From Sorangium aterium (GTDB taxonomy: Bacteria > Myxococcota_A > Polyangia > Polyangiales > Polyangiaceae), in assembly GCF_028368935.1 (NCBI RefSeq), contig NZ_JAQNDK010000003.1, positions 1,731,001-1,795,000 on the forward strand: a stretch of DNA of 64,000 bases. Direction: 5' to 3'. This document shows, piece after piece, positions 42,421 through 51,133 of this stretch. Both the position numbers and the translations under genes were made by a program. Below the pieces are notes generated by a model that worked only from the letters and a program-made list of their open reading frames with translations, ran no database searches and was not told the origin of the DNA. Numbering within the stretch: position 1 is the stretch's first letter; every line of letters begins with the position of its first letter.

Positions 42421-44176
42421 CTCCGAGCATGCGCCAGAAGAACAGCCCGACGCCGAAGAGGAGCAGCACGCCGGCCACCCAGAACGAGCGTACCGGGCCG
42501 AAGCTCAGCGCCTCGCCCGATTGCTTCATGATGAGGTCGGCCACCGTGACCACGCACGCGAACACGATGCAGACCACGGGCAGCGCGAGCTGCTGGAGGA
42601 GCGTCGGCCCGGTGAGCGGCTTCGGATCCGGCGGGCGCGGCCGCGCGTCCGCCGGCGGACGCGCCGTCGGCCGGTACCTGCTCGACGGCATGTCCGACAG
42701 CGAGCGCACCGCGGCCGGCGCTACCGACGTCGTCGTGCGTGGCGCGACGCTGAGCGCCATCTCCAGCGGCGGCGTGCTCTCGATCATCCCGCCCATCCCG
42801 CCCCCGCGCGCGAGCATGCTCGGCGCGGCGCTCTCCATCCCGCCGCCGCGCGGGAGCGCGCCCACGGGCGTCGCCTCCGCGAAGCCGGCGCGACCTCGCG
42901 CGCTCGTCGGCACGCTCTCCGGGACGAGCGCGCCCATGCCTCTGCTGTGCGGGCTCTGCGGCGCCTCGGGGAGGTCCATCTCGAGCCCGGCCGAATCCGA
43001 GGGCGGCGGCGGGCGCACGCTGCTCGCAGGGCCTTCGCGGCGCCCTCCCCTCGGCGCGCGCATCGAGGCCGGGGCCACGTCGAGATCGAGCTCGAGCGAC
43101 CCGGCGTCGCTGGGCGTGTCGAGCCACACGTGCGCGGCGCGCTTGACCTGCGGGGCCGCGCGCATCGACGACGACGGCGGCGGCGGGACGGAGTACGCGT
43201 CGTCCTGCGCAGACGTCCGCCCGAACGTGGACGGCAGCCCCATCGCCGCCTCCAGCTCCGTCCAGAAGGCCTCGATGTCGCGCGTACGGTCGCGCGGGCT
43301 CACCGCGAGCGCGCGCTCGAACACCGCGTCGACCTCCGGCGGGACGTTGGCGCCCTCGGCCCGGGGCGTGGGCCGACGCTTCACGTCGAGCGCCGTCCCC
43401 ATCATCGCCTGCGCCTCGCCGTCGATCACTTGCCGCCCTACGAGCGCCTCGACCATGGTGAGCGCGAGACCCCAGACGTCGGTCCAAGTTCCCGCCTGCC
43501 CGAACCGCTTCGGCGCCCACTGCTCCGGGGCGCCGTACGCCGGGGAGAACGCGTTCAGCGGGTCGCCGTTCGTCACCCGTCCGACCGCCTGCTCGGCGAG
43601 CGTCTTCGCCTGCGCGATGCCGTAGTCGAGGATCTTGAGGCGCTCCGTCCCCTCTTGCGTCGTGATGAAGATGTTCTCGGGCTTGAGGTCGCGGTGGATG
43701 ATCGACACCGTGCCGTTCGGGCTGGGGAAGCGGTGCGCGCGCGCGATCGCCTGCGCGATGGGGCGCATCATCTTCATCAGCCTGTGGAGGGGGATCGGCG
43801 GCTCTCCCTTGAGCCTCCGTCGATCGATGACCTTGTCGAGCGACTCGCCCTCCAGCCACTCGAGGGCCAGGAAGGGGACGAACTCCCCTCGCTTCAGGTG
43901 CAGCACGTCGACGTGGAGCGGGCGGACGACCTCCGGGATCGAGGCCGAGAGCCGGAAGAGCAGCTGGGCCTCCTCGCGGAACTTCTCGAGGAAGAGCTGC
44001 CGCTCGCGCGGGGTCTTCGCCTCGGACACCTTCAGGCATTTCAAGGCGACAGGCGCGCGGAAGCCGGCGTGGAGCGCGCGGTACACCACGCCGAACCCTC
44101 CCTCCGCGACCACCTGCTCGACGTGGAAATTACCCGCCTGCGTGGTCCCGACGATGCCGAAGACGTCGTCCGCCAT
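42404..44176 (-). CDS. Hanks-type Ser/Thr protein kinase with two C-terminal TM helices
   Basis: 590 residues from ATG 44176. Motifs: VVAEGGFGVVYRA, VALKCLKV lysine, IIHRDLKPENIFI, and ILDYGIAQ (DYG in place of DFG). The activation segment ends YGAPEQWAPKRFG, an unusual form of APE. A long Ser/Pro/Arg-rich linker (~330-520) with the phrase RGGGM twice is followed by two hydrophobic helices (PVVCIVFACVVTVADLIM; FWVAGVLLLFGVGLFFW). Catalytic residues are present. It is followed by a membrane protein gene that overlaps its end. Confidence 0.92.
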   Translation of the reverse strand: MADDVFGIVGTTQAGNFHVEQVVAEGGFGVVYRALHAGFRAPVALKCLKVSEAKTPRERQLFLEKFREEAQLLFRLSASIPEVVRPLHVDVLHLKRGEFVPFLALEWLEGESLDKVIDRRRLKGEPPIPLHRLMKMMRPIAQAIARAHRFPSPNGTVSIIHRDLKPENIFITTQEGTERLKILDYGIAQAKTLAEQAVGRVTNGDPLNAFSPAYGAPEQWAPKRFGQAGTWTDVWGLALTMVEALVGRQVIDGEAQAMMGTALDVKRRPTPRAEGANVPPEVDAVFERALAVSPRDRTRDIEAFWTELEAAMGLPSTFGRTSAQDDAYSVPPPPSSSMRAAPQVKRAAHVWLDTPSDAGSLELDLDVAPASMRAPRGGRREGPASSVRPPPPSDSAGLEMDLPEAPQSPHSRGMGALVPESVPTSARGRAGFAEATPVGALPRGGGMESAAPSMLARGGGMGGMIESTPPLEMALSVAPRTTTSVAPAAVRSLSDMPSSRYRPTARPPADARPRPPDPKPLTGPTLLQQLALPVVCIVFACVVTVADLIMKQSGEALSFGPVRSFWVAGVLLLFGVGLFFWRMLGDAGDA

Positions 44177-44383
44177 GCTCCCTGAGCCATAGCGCACGGG
44201 GCCGCTGGACCGAAGGGTGAAACCTAATTTTCCTGTTCGATCGTCCCAGGTCCACCGGTCCCCCCGCGTTGGGGAGGGGCCGGGGTGACCAGATGGGCGT
44301 AGAGGACGGAGAAGGGAGCGAGGCCGGCCGTTCAACGCGACCGCACGTGGCCCGAGGCAGCCGCGCGGCCGGGAGGCGCCGGC

Positions 44384-44611
44384 TCAGCTCCGGAGATGGG
44401 AGGAGGCGTCGCGGTGGGCCCGGTCCTCCTCCTGGAGGATCGTGAACACCAGGCCGGCGCCGATGATCGGCAGGAGCCAGACGAGCTGCGCTTGCCAGAC
44501 CTTCTGCTTGGGCTCGTAGACGCGGCTCCGGAAGACGCGCACGGTGACGTAGACCTGGAAAGCAAGGACCGCCGCGATCGCGGCACCGACGAGGATATCG
44601 AAGAGCGTCAT
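44384..44611 (-). CDS. small two-helix membrane protein
   Basis: 75 residues from ATG 44611. Two TM segments, ILVGAAIAAVLAFQVYVTV and AQLVWLLPIIGAGLVFTIL, separated by a basic loop (RVFRSRVYEPKQK). The second helix motif resembles the PLDc_N family of short membrane proteins. Function unknown. It lies about 200 bp downstream of the kinase start region, on the same strand. Confidence 0.7.
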   Translation of the reverse strand: MTLFDILVGAAIAAVLAFQVYVTVRVFRSRVYEPKQKVWQAQLVWLLPIIGAGLVFTILQEEDRAHRDASSHLRS

Positions 44612-45052
44612 GGGTGGGCCGCGGACAGCCTAGCCATGAAGGGCCTCCCTGCAAGGCAGCGGCGCCTGCCGTCGCGATTTCGTCCCCGGCGGGCACGGAG
44701 CCGACGCACCGGCGGGCGGGCGACCGAGCGAGGCCGTCCGCGGCTGCGTCACGTCGGGCACGGTCTCGCGGTTCGTGAGCCGATCGGGATCGACGCTCGC
44801 CACGGAATTGTTGAAGGAGAGCGCCATCGACGTCGATCGCCACCCAGGGCGCCTCGCCGCATTCCGGCTGCTGCCGCTTGCCTGCCGACAACACTCTAAA
44901 GCAATTCAGATTACACAGATCGCCCACCGAGGGCGCCTCGCCGCATTCCAACTCGAGCGGATCGCCTCCGCTAGCACTTCCTGACTCCCCTGCGACCCGC
45001 TCCTTCTGACTGTGTCCAGACAAGGGGCCAATGTGCCCCCGTCGGAGCGAGC
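44612..45052. other. intergenic with a short direct repeat
   Basis: About 440 bases. Contains two copies of GGGCGCCTCGCCGCATTCC at 44847 and 44931, 84 bp apart, with partly matching sequence on the left of each. The minus-strand frame there shows two ECGEAP phrases, perhaps remains of a repetitive gene. No intact gene recognised. Confidence 0.5.
44847..44949. repeat. 19-bp direct repeat, two copies 84 bp apart
   Basis: Copies at 44847-44865 and 44931-44949 are identical. Similarity extends leftward as GATCGCC(C)ACC-AGGGCG. It may be the remnant of a duplicated segment. Confidence 0.85.
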
Positions 45053-45526
45053 ATGGGCCATCAGCGCGAGCACAGGCTGCGCGTCCTCTACATCTCGGAT
45101 CTCTACACGCGCGGACCGCGCGCAACGGAGGGCTGGCCCCGGCGGCGCGTGATCGGTGAGGCGTGGGAGAGGAACCTCGATGATCCCGTGAAGGATGGGG
45201 TACCGATCGATCTCGTCTGCTTCACGGGCGATGTCGCCGACCACGGAACCCCGGAGGAGTACGGGCCAGCGACGGAGTTCGTGGAAACGACGCTCGCGTG
45301 GCTCCACGTGCCGAAAGAGCGGTTCTTCTTGTTGCCAGGGAACAACGATATCCATCGCAGGAAGAGTCAGGCTGCGTGGAGCGCGCCTCTTCCCTCTTCA
45401 ACGCGCACCGCGCTCGGCTCGTTGCCAGCGGGACATTTGAGCACAGGGCTGCGATCGGGTGGAGATCGCGAGGCCGCTCACTGGCTCGAAGGTCGTATCC
45501 AGTACCCGGGCCGCCGCTTCGCGTGA
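45053..45526 (+). pseudogene. metallophosphoesterase remnant
   Basis: 157-residue frame from ATG 45053. The N-terminal ~110 residues clearly resemble calcineurin-like phosphoesterases: LRVLYISDLYTRG, LVCFTGDVADHG, FFLLPGNNDIHRRKSQAAW. Two metal-binding positions are changed, the SDLH motif to SDLY and GNHD to GNND. After residue ~112 family similarity ends, and the remaining residues look like random translation. The rest of the enzyme (more His motifs, several hundred residues in many relatives) is absent. Its 3' end overlaps the toxin gene on the other strand by 49 bp. Both mutation and truncation point to a decayed gene, possibly cut by arrival of the toxin-antitoxin pair. Confidence 0.75.
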
Positions 45527-45786
45527 GCGAACGCGACGATCTGGATCCCAGCGCCTTCGGCCGTGAAGAACACGACAAAAGGGAAACGGCGCAGAACATA
45601 TTTTCGGTAGGGGTAGCCAGCCTGCCATCGAGGCCATGATTCGGGCGCCTCGGCAATCGCGTCGAGGGCAACCTCGATGGCTGTCACGAACTCGACCCCG
45701 AGCCCAGGACGGCGACTCTCATACCAGCTCGCAGCTTCTTCCAGCTCCGCCCGCGCGTCGACGCGAACGATGATCGGCCGGGTCAA
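45478..45786 (-). CDS. RelE/ParE-superfamily toxin
   Basis: 102 residues from TTG 45786, which overlaps the antitoxin stop (TTGA). No ATG or GTG suits better. Typical ParE/RelE phrases: ARAELEEAASWYESRRPGLG, FVTAIEVALDAIAEAPESWP, YRKYVLRRFPFVVFF, and AFAHAKRRPGYW at the end. Toxins of this group either cut mRNA at the ribosome or poison gyrase; which applies cannot be told here. The 3' end runs 49 bp into the metallophosphoesterase remnant. Confidence 0.9.
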   Translation of the reverse strand: MTRPIIVRVDARAELEEAASWYESRRPGLGVEFVTAIEVALDAIAEAPESWPRWQAGYPYRKYVLRRFPFVVFFTAEGAGIQIVAFAHAKRRPGYWIRPSSQ

Positions 45787-46019
45787 CGAGCGCCCAGTCG
45801 CGCGAGGACCCGCGCCCGAACCTCGGACCACGCGTCCCCCCCGCTTCCCCCATCGCGCACGGCCTGTTCCCTGCGCTCGAGCTCCTCGAGCCACGCAGCG
45901 TTCCAAGAGTCGTCGTACGGCTCCTCGACGCTGGCGAGCAGCTCCGACGCGATCCTGAGGCGTTCTCCTTCAGGAAGGGACAGGGCGGCAGCGAGGATGT
46001 CCTGGGTGGGATGCGCCAT
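45783..46019 (-). CDS. addiction-module antitoxin (CHP02574-like)
   Basis: 78 residues from ATG 46019. Short acidic helical protein: ILAAALSLPEGERLRIASEL, LASVEEPYDDSWNAAWLEEL, WSEVRARVLARLGAR. This matches the putative addiction-module component family that usually precedes a RelE/ParE toxin. Antitoxin-first order and the 4-bp TTGA overlap allow coupled translation. Autoregulation is usual in such modules, but I see no clear operator upstream. Confidence 0.9.
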   Translation of the reverse strand: MAHPTQDILAAALSLPEGERLRIASELLASVEEPYDDSWNAAWLEELERREQAVRDGGSGGDAWSEVRARVLARLGAR

Positions 46020-46114
46020 GGGGTGTCCAGCGTACCTCGGCTCGCGTCCCGGATCGACCCGTCGAGCCATGCCGGCCGGTTCAGCGCGACAGCTGTACGT
46101 ACTACAGTGCGCGC

Positions 46115-47317
46115 GTGCCTCAACCCCAGCCCCGGCGCCGCCCGTACCGAACCTCGACGCTGGACCTTCCCGGCGTCCGGCACTGCCGTGCTCTGCTCGC
46201 CGGCGCCGCGGCGTGGCTCGCGGCGGCGTGCTCCACGCCCTCGTCGGGGGTCGACGGCGGCGACCTGCTCGGCGTCTTCGAGCAGGACGCCGGCGCAGCC
46301 GCGGCCGATGGCGGGCAGCCGCGGCCTTCGGCGGCCCGGCAGGACGCGGGCGCCCGCGCGGCCGGTCCGGCCAGCGCGGCCGCGCCGCCGACGAAGCCGC
46401 CCGAGGCGAGGCCGCCCAGCGAAGGGAGCTGCGTCGCCGAGCAGGGGCGCCCCGGACGAGAGCTCCGCAAGACGCTCGGCAGGCCGCCCTGCCGCGGCGC
46501 CCAGGTGCTGGAGACGCGCGACGCCGAAGGATCGCCCCGCTACGCCTGCGTGATCGCGCCGAGCGGCGTGGAGACGCGCGCGCCGCTGCCGCTCATCGTC
46601 TTCTTCCACGCCGACGGCGACAACCCGACGAGCGTCGACAAGGAGACGGGCCTGCGCAAGCTCGGCGCCACGTGGAACCTGACCGGCGACCCCGCCCACG
46701 CGGGCTTCATCGTGCTCGCGCCCCAGGGCCGCGCGTTCAAGACGCCGAGCCAGGCCGAGCGCGAGCGCGGCACGAAGATGTACACGGCGACCGCGCCGTT
46801 CGACGTCGAGTTCACCGGCGAGGGCAACGTCGACGTCGTGACCGTCGACGCCTTCGTCGACCAGCTGCTCGAGAAGAAGCTCGTCGACAGGCGGCGCATC
46901 TACGCGCTCGGCGGCTCCTACGGCGGCCACATGGCGGCGACGTACGCCATGATGCGCGCGGACCGCGTCGCGGCGTTCGCCACCTTCGGCAGCGACGCGC
47001 CGCCCGCCGAGTGGGCGTGCCCCGGCCCTCCCCCGCCCGCAATGGCCGTCTACCGCGCGTGCGACGACATGTTCCCGTGTGAGTCGGTCGAGCGATGGCT
47101 GCGCGCGCGCGACGCGCTCTCCGCGAACACCTCGTTCCTGCGCCTCGACGAGGCCAGCAGGGACGAGCCCCACTGCGCACTCCGGAACCGCTGCTCCGCG
47201 AAGAAGGGCGCCATCAACCACGCGCGCTGGCCGAAGTCGCGCGAGACCGACCTGCTCCGCTTCTTCGCAGGGCACGTCCTGGCGCTCGGCGCGGACGCCG
47301 CCGCCCGAGACCGCTGA
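46115..47317 (+). CDS. alpha/beta-hydrolase lipoprotein (PHB depolymerase/esterase-like)
   Basis: 400 residues from GTG 46115. The lipobox (AGAAAWLAAACS) puts the lipidated Cys near 39, followed by a disordered Ala/Gly/Pro linker to ~105. The catalytic domain resembles LpqC/PHB-depolymerase-type esterases: PLPLIVFFHADGDNP with the oxyanion region, and nucleophile elbow ALGGSYGGHMAA. A His is available near the C-terminus (NHARWPKS). Several cysteines (CVAEQ, PPCRG, ACVIA, WACPG, RACDDMFPCES, HCALRNRC) suggest disulfides. Substrate unknown. Confidence 0.8.
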   Translation: MPQPQPRRRPYRTSTLDLPGVRHCRALLAGAAAWLAAACSTPSSGVDGGDLLGVFEQDAGAAAADGGQPRPSAARQDAGARAAGPASAAAPPTKPPEARPPSEGSCVAEQGRPGRELRKTLGRPPCRGAQVLETRDAEGSPRYACVIAPSGVETRAPLPLIVFFHADGDNPTSVDKETGLRKLGATWNLTGDPAHAGFIVLAPQGRAFKTPSQAERERGTKMYTATAPFDVEFTGEGNVDVVTVDAFVDQLLEKKLVDRRRIYALGGSYGGHMAATYAMMRADRVAAFATFGSDAPPAEWACPGPPPPAMAVYRACDDMFPCESVERWLRARDALSANTSFLRLDEASRDEPHCALRNRCSAKKGAINHARWPKSRETDLLRFFAGHVLALGADAAARDR

Positions 47318-47620
47318 GCGCCCCCGGACGCAGATCGACACCAGCGCGCGCTGACGGACGCCGGCCGCCGCACCCGGACGCAGACGCACGCAAACGCGCG
47401 CCGACGGACGCGCACGGACGCTGACCGACACCAGCAGGCGCAGACCAGCGCAATCGCGCGCTGAACGCGCGCTGAACGCGCGCTGACGGACGCTGACGCC
47501 GCAAGCGCACGCCGTCACTGCTCGTCCCACGTTCGCGCCAGGCTTCGCCGCACGTCGACACTGCAACGTTGCGGTGCGGCGTTGAGCGGACCCGGCGTGT
47601 TGTCGTAGTGTTCGTCCCCG
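47318..47620. other. intergenic, GACGC-rich low-complexity region
   Basis: About 300 bases rich in GACGC/CGCAC phrases, including three copies of an 11-bp unit at 47455-47486. No gene seen. Confidence 0.5.
47455..47486. repeat. 11-bp tandem repeat, three copies
   Basis: CGCGCGCTGAA repeated nearly three times head to tail, the last copy missing its final base. Each unit carries the palindrome GCGCGC. Non-coding. Confidence 0.9.
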
Positions 47621-49216
47621 ATGTCTTCTCAGGTTCAGCCCCTGCTCACACCCTTGCCGGCCGGAATGTCCATCCCCGCCGGCACGCTCCGCGCCGAGAT
47701 GGAGTCGCGCCGCGCGACCGGTCGCCGCTTCGACATCCGCGAGGCCATCGGCCTCGCCGTGCCGCTCTGCACCCAGCTGCACGAGCTGCACGCGCAGGGG
47801 CGGACCATGTTCGTGCACCCCTCGAGCCTCGGTCACGGCGCGAACGGCACGATCCAGCTGATCGAGGAGCTCGCCCACACCCCTCCGCTCCTGCCGCGCG
47901 ACCGCGCCTGCCTGGCGCCCGAGGAGCGCAAGGGCAACGAGGGCGACGCGCGCGCGAGCGTCTTCGCGATCGGGGCCATCCTCTACGAGATGCTCACGAA
48001 CAGCAGCGTCGGCCCCGGGATGCGGCGTCCGGCGGACGTGATCCCGGACCTGCCGCCCGCGCTGGAAACGGTGCTCGGCAAGTCGCTCGTGGCCGATCCG
48101 AAGCACCGCCCGGCGGATCTCGCCGCCCTCGCGCAGGCGCTCTATCAGATCGTCCCGACCGCGTCGGAGCAGCCCCCGAGCGCCGACACGTCGCACCTCG
48201 ATGCCGACGGCGAGTTCGAGGTCGACGTCAACCTCTCGATGATGCCGCCGACCGGGCACCAGGAGGAAGCGCGCGTCCCGTCGGCGCCGTCCGTGCCGAG
48301 GATCCAGGCGGTCTCCGGGGACGGACCGTTCGCGGTCGCCATCCCGGTCAACCAGCCGCAGCGCCTGCACGGCAACGATCCGACCCGCAAGCTCGCGGAT
48401 CTCAAGGCCGCCCTCGAGTCCGATCCGCGGCCGCGGTACGTCGTCATCAAGGACGGCATGGACCATGGGCCGTTCTCGTCCGTGGAGCTGCTCCAGCAGA
48501 TCGCGTCCGGCTCCTTCACGGGGGATCAGGTGCTGCGCGACACGTTCTCCGCGGAGGAGCGCGCGATCCAGGACTGGGAGGAGTTCGCCCCGTTCGCCGA
48601 GCAGGCGAAGCTGAACCGGGACATCGTTCAGGAGAAGCGCGCGCTCGACGCCGTCGTGTCGGCCGAGAAGCAGGGCACGCAGTACAAGGCGCTGCTCGGT
48701 CTGGCCCTGATGGGCGTCATCCTCGCCGCGGGCGCGGGCTGGTGGTACCGCGAGCGCAGCCACAAGGAGCAGGAGCTCGCGGTGCAGGGCGCCACCGACC
48801 GCGTCGCGATCGAGGTCGACGCCGGCCTCGGCAGCGGTAAGACGGGGCGCGCCGGGGGCGGGGCGCGGCCGGCCGGCGGCGGCAGCTACCCGACGCTCGG
48901 CGGCGGCCTGAGCTGTGAGGCGGCGCAGGCGCGCTACGTCGAGGAATACAAGATAGGCAACAACGGCGCGCCCGATCTCACGGCGGGCGCCTACGGCAAC
49001 GTCCTGAACCGCGGCACGTACCTGAATGCGTGCAACGTGCCGTCGAGCATGGAGGTGAACGTCTGCGCCGCGGTGCAGAACGGCCGCGCCGTGGGGGTCA
49101 CCGTCACGACGAGCCCGTCGAACCCGAGCATCGCTTCGTGCATCTCCGGGCAGATCCGCGGGATGTCGTTCCCTTCCCACCCGCGGCTCGACGTCGCCCG
49201 GACGAGTTTCAAGTAA
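47621..49216 (+). CDS. pseudokinase C-lobe / GYF domain / TM / AgmX-PglI-like protein
   Basis: 531 residues from ATG 47621. The first ~165 residues match only the C-lobe of a Ser/Thr kinase: IGLAVPLCTQLHELHAQG (E-helix), FVHPSSLG where HRDLKP should be, CLAPEERKGNEG (APE) and VFAIGAILYEMLTNS. The P-loop, catalytic Lys, HRD and DFG are all missing, so it cannot phosphorylate. A GYF_2-like domain follows (~275-330: YVVIKDGMDHGPFSSVELLQ). Then come a coiled region, a TM helix (LLGLALMGVILAAGAGWWY), a glycine-rich stretch, and a C-terminal domain ending CISGQIRGMSFPSHPRLD, as in AgmX/PglI gliding-related proteins. It probably acts as a scaffold at the membrane. Confidence 0.8.
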   Translation: MSSQVQPLLTPLPAGMSIPAGTLRAEMESRRATGRRFDIREAIGLAVPLCTQLHELHAQGRTMFVHPSSLGHGANGTIQLIEELAHTPPLLPRDRACLAPEERKGNEGDARASVFAIGAILYEMLTNSSVGPGMRRPADVIPDLPPALETVLGKSLVADPKHRPADLAALAQALYQIVPTASEQPPSADTSHLDADGEFEVDVNLSMMPPTGHQEEARVPSAPSVPRIQAVSGDGPFAVAIPVNQPQRLHGNDPTRKLADLKAALESDPRPRYVVIKDGMDHGPFSSVELLQQIASGSFTGDQVLRDTFSAEERAIQDWEEFAPFAEQAKLNRDIVQEKRALDAVVSAEKQGTQYKALLGLALMGVILAAGAGWWYRERSHKEQELAVQGATDRVAIEVDAGLGSGKTGRAGGGARPAGGGSYPTLGGGLSCEAAQARYVEEYKIGNNGAPDLTAGAYGNVLNRGTYLNACNVPSSMEVNVCAAVQNGRAVGVTVTTSPSNPSIASCISGQIRGMSFPSHPRLDVARTSFK

Positions 49217-49293
49217 AGGAGACCGGCGCGCCCCTCCCCCGCCGAACGACGAGGCCGGGGCGCCCCTCCCCGGCGACCGTGTCCACGCGACCG

Positions 49294-50031
49294 ATGATCC
49301 AGATCGAGCAGCTGACGAAGAGCTTCGGGGGCATGCCGGTCCTCCGTGGCGTCGACCTCGACGTGCCGGCCGGCTGCCTCTACGGGCTCATCGGGCCGGG
49401 CGCCTCGGGCAAGAGCGTGCTGCTCAAGATGATCACCGGGCTCCTGCGGCCGGATCACGGGCGCGTGCTCGTCGATGGGAAGGACGTCCACGCGCTCAGC
49501 GAGCTCGAGCTCCAGACGTTCCGCCTCAAGTTCGGGATGCTGTTCCAGAACAACGCGCTGTTCGACTACATGACCGTCGGAGAGAACATCGCGTTCCCTC
49601 TGCGCCGCCTCTACGATCTCAGCGAGGACGAGATCGAGGAGCGGGTCGCGGAGCGGCTCCGCGCGGTCTCTCTCGCGGGCTTCGAGGGGCGGACACCGGC
49701 GGGGCTGTCCGGCGGCCAGAAGAAGCGCGTGGGCGTCGCCCGCGCCACGATCGCGCGCGGCGAGATCGTCCTTTACGACGAGCCCGCGGCCGGCCTCGAC
49801 CCGGTCACGTCGCAGCGCATCTTCGACCTGCTCCGCGCCGAGCAGAGGGCGATGAACGCGACCGTGGTGATGGTCTCGAGCGATCTCGACCGGCTGCTCA
49901 CGGTCACCGACCGGGTGGGGATGCTCTACCGCGGACGGCTCATCTTCGACGGCACCACCGCAGAAGCGAAGGCGAGCGATGACCCGCGCGTGAGGCAATT
50001 CGTCCACGGGCTGACCGAAGGGCCGCTGTAG
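49294..50031 (+). CDS. ABC transporter ATP-binding protein (MlaF-like)
   Basis: 245 residues from ATG 49294. Walker A GPGASGKS, Q-loop GMLFQNNALFDYMTV, signature LSGGQKKRVGVARA, and Walker B EIVLYDEPAAGLDPVT are intact. The LFQNNALFDYMTVGENIAFPL stretch is typical of the MlaF/Ttg2A group that moves phospholipids or other lipids between membranes. No MlaE permease, MlaD or MlaC gene is adjacent, so it is an orphan subunit here. Confidence 0.92.
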   Translation: MIQIEQLTKSFGGMPVLRGVDLDVPAGCLYGLIGPGASGKSVLLKMITGLLRPDHGRVLVDGKDVHALSELELQTFRLKFGMLFQNNALFDYMTVGENIAFPLRRLYDLSEDEIEERVAERLRAVSLAGFEGRTPAGLSGGQKKRVGVARATIARGEIVLYDEPAAGLDPVTSQRIFDLLRAEQRAMNATVVMVSSDLDRLLTVTDRVGMLYRGRLIFDGTTAEAKASDDPRVRQFVHGLTEGPL

Positions 50032-50206
50032 AGCAGCGCCCGCGCCGCGCAAGGCGCCCCTGGAACAAGAGAGAAAGGCGCCAAGGGGAGACGGAGAGGA
50101 ATCTCTGCTCTCGATGTCTCCGGCGTTCTTTCGGCTCGTATCCTTCTCTCCTCCTTTGCGTGCTTTGCGCTCATCGGTCCACTTGCTGCCTTCTCCGCTG
50201 TTCAGC

Positions 50207-51133
50207 TCAACCCGCCCCGCCCTCGGCCGGCGCGACCGGGCCGTCGCCAGAGAAGTGGAACCACTGCGTCGGGTGAGCCCGGACGAAGCGCTCCAGGGCG
50301 CCCATCATCTCGGCCGCCGCCGCGTCCCGTTCCTCCTCGGTCGCCCGGCGGGCGAGCCGGATCGGCGGCGCCACGACCGCCTCGTAGTCGAGGAAGCCCA
50401 GGCGGTGCGTGAAGACGGGCAAGATCGGCGCGCCGCTCATCGCGGCGAGCGCGATCGGCCCCTCGGGCGCTCGCCAGCGGCCGCCGAGGAACGTGACCTC
50501 CCGGCTGCGCATCCCGGGCGGCGCGCGATCGATCTGTATCGCGACCGCGCCGCCTCGCTGCAGGTGCTTGAGGAGCGGCAGGGCGTCCAGCGGCCCTTCG
50601 CCGATGTGGACCACCTGGACACCAGCGCGCTGCCGCGCCGCATCCTGGATAGCGCGCGCCTCGGCGTCCCGTTCCCGCTGCATCGCCAGCATGACGCCCG
50701 CCGGGTGCACAACGCCGAGGATCTGGCCGGCGATGTCCCAGCCCCCTGTGTGCGCGGTGACGATGATGACCCCCCGGCCTGCCGCGGCGCACGCGTGGTA
50801 GTGCTCGACGCCCCGGGAGCGCCGCACCACCGTGTACCCGCGATCGCTCGCGAGCAGCAGCGCCTCGGTGATGCAGCTTCCGTAGGCGGCGAACACCGCG
50901 CTGCTGTCGAGCAGGTCGATGAGGCGCGACCGCGGCCCGCGAACGCGGCGGAGGTTCTCCTCGACGCGCCGGCGCAGCTCGGGGAGCGCGGCCGCGAAGA
51001 TCACGCCGAAGAGCGGAGGGCTATGGCGCACCAAGGGGTCCGGCCCGCGCGTGACACCCGCGGTGAGGGCGCGGCGCCAGAAGGCCGAGTCATGTCGTAG
51101 ACCGGAGAAGAGCGCTCCGCGCGGGCGAGCCAT
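50207..51133 (-). CDS. lysophospholipid acyltransferase (LpxL/HtrB-like)
   Basis: 308 residues. The acyltransferase HxxxxD motif is intact (VTAHTGGWDIAG), followed by the family pattern VMLAMQRERDAEARAIQD, HLQRGGAVAIQIDRAP (substrate pocket) and GPIALAAMSGAPILPVF. It transfers an acyl chain onto lipid A precursors or phospholipids at the inner membrane. There is a weak hydrophobic stretch rather than a clear N-terminal anchor. Convergent with the MlaF-like gene. Confidence 0.88.
   Translation of the reverse strand: MARPRGALFSGLRHDSAFWRRALTAGVTRGPDPLVRHSPPLFGVIFAAALPELRRRVEENLRRVRGPRSRLIDLLDSSAVFAAYGSCITEALLLASDRGYTVVRRSRGVEHYHACAAAGRGVIIVTAHTGGWDIAGQILGVVHPAGVMLAMQRERDAEARAIQDAARQRAGVQVVHIGEGPLDALPLLKHLQRGGAVAIQIDRAPPGMRSREVTFLGGRWRAPEGPIALAAMSGAPILPVFTHRLGFLDYEAVVAPPIRLARRATEEERDAAAAEMMGALERFVRAHPTQWFHFSGDGPVAPAEGGAG

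Noticed and set aside
45298..45639. Frameshifted continuation of the metallophosphoesterase in another + frame
   Set aside because: The phrase SSLFNAHRARL hints at relatedness, but no further family motifs follow, so I treat it as part of the remnant only.
50041..50190. Partly complementary AG-rich and TC-rich arms between the MlaF-like and acyltransferase genes
   Set aside because: It may be a terminator, but pairing is too imperfect and no T-tract is seen, so it is not listed as a feature.
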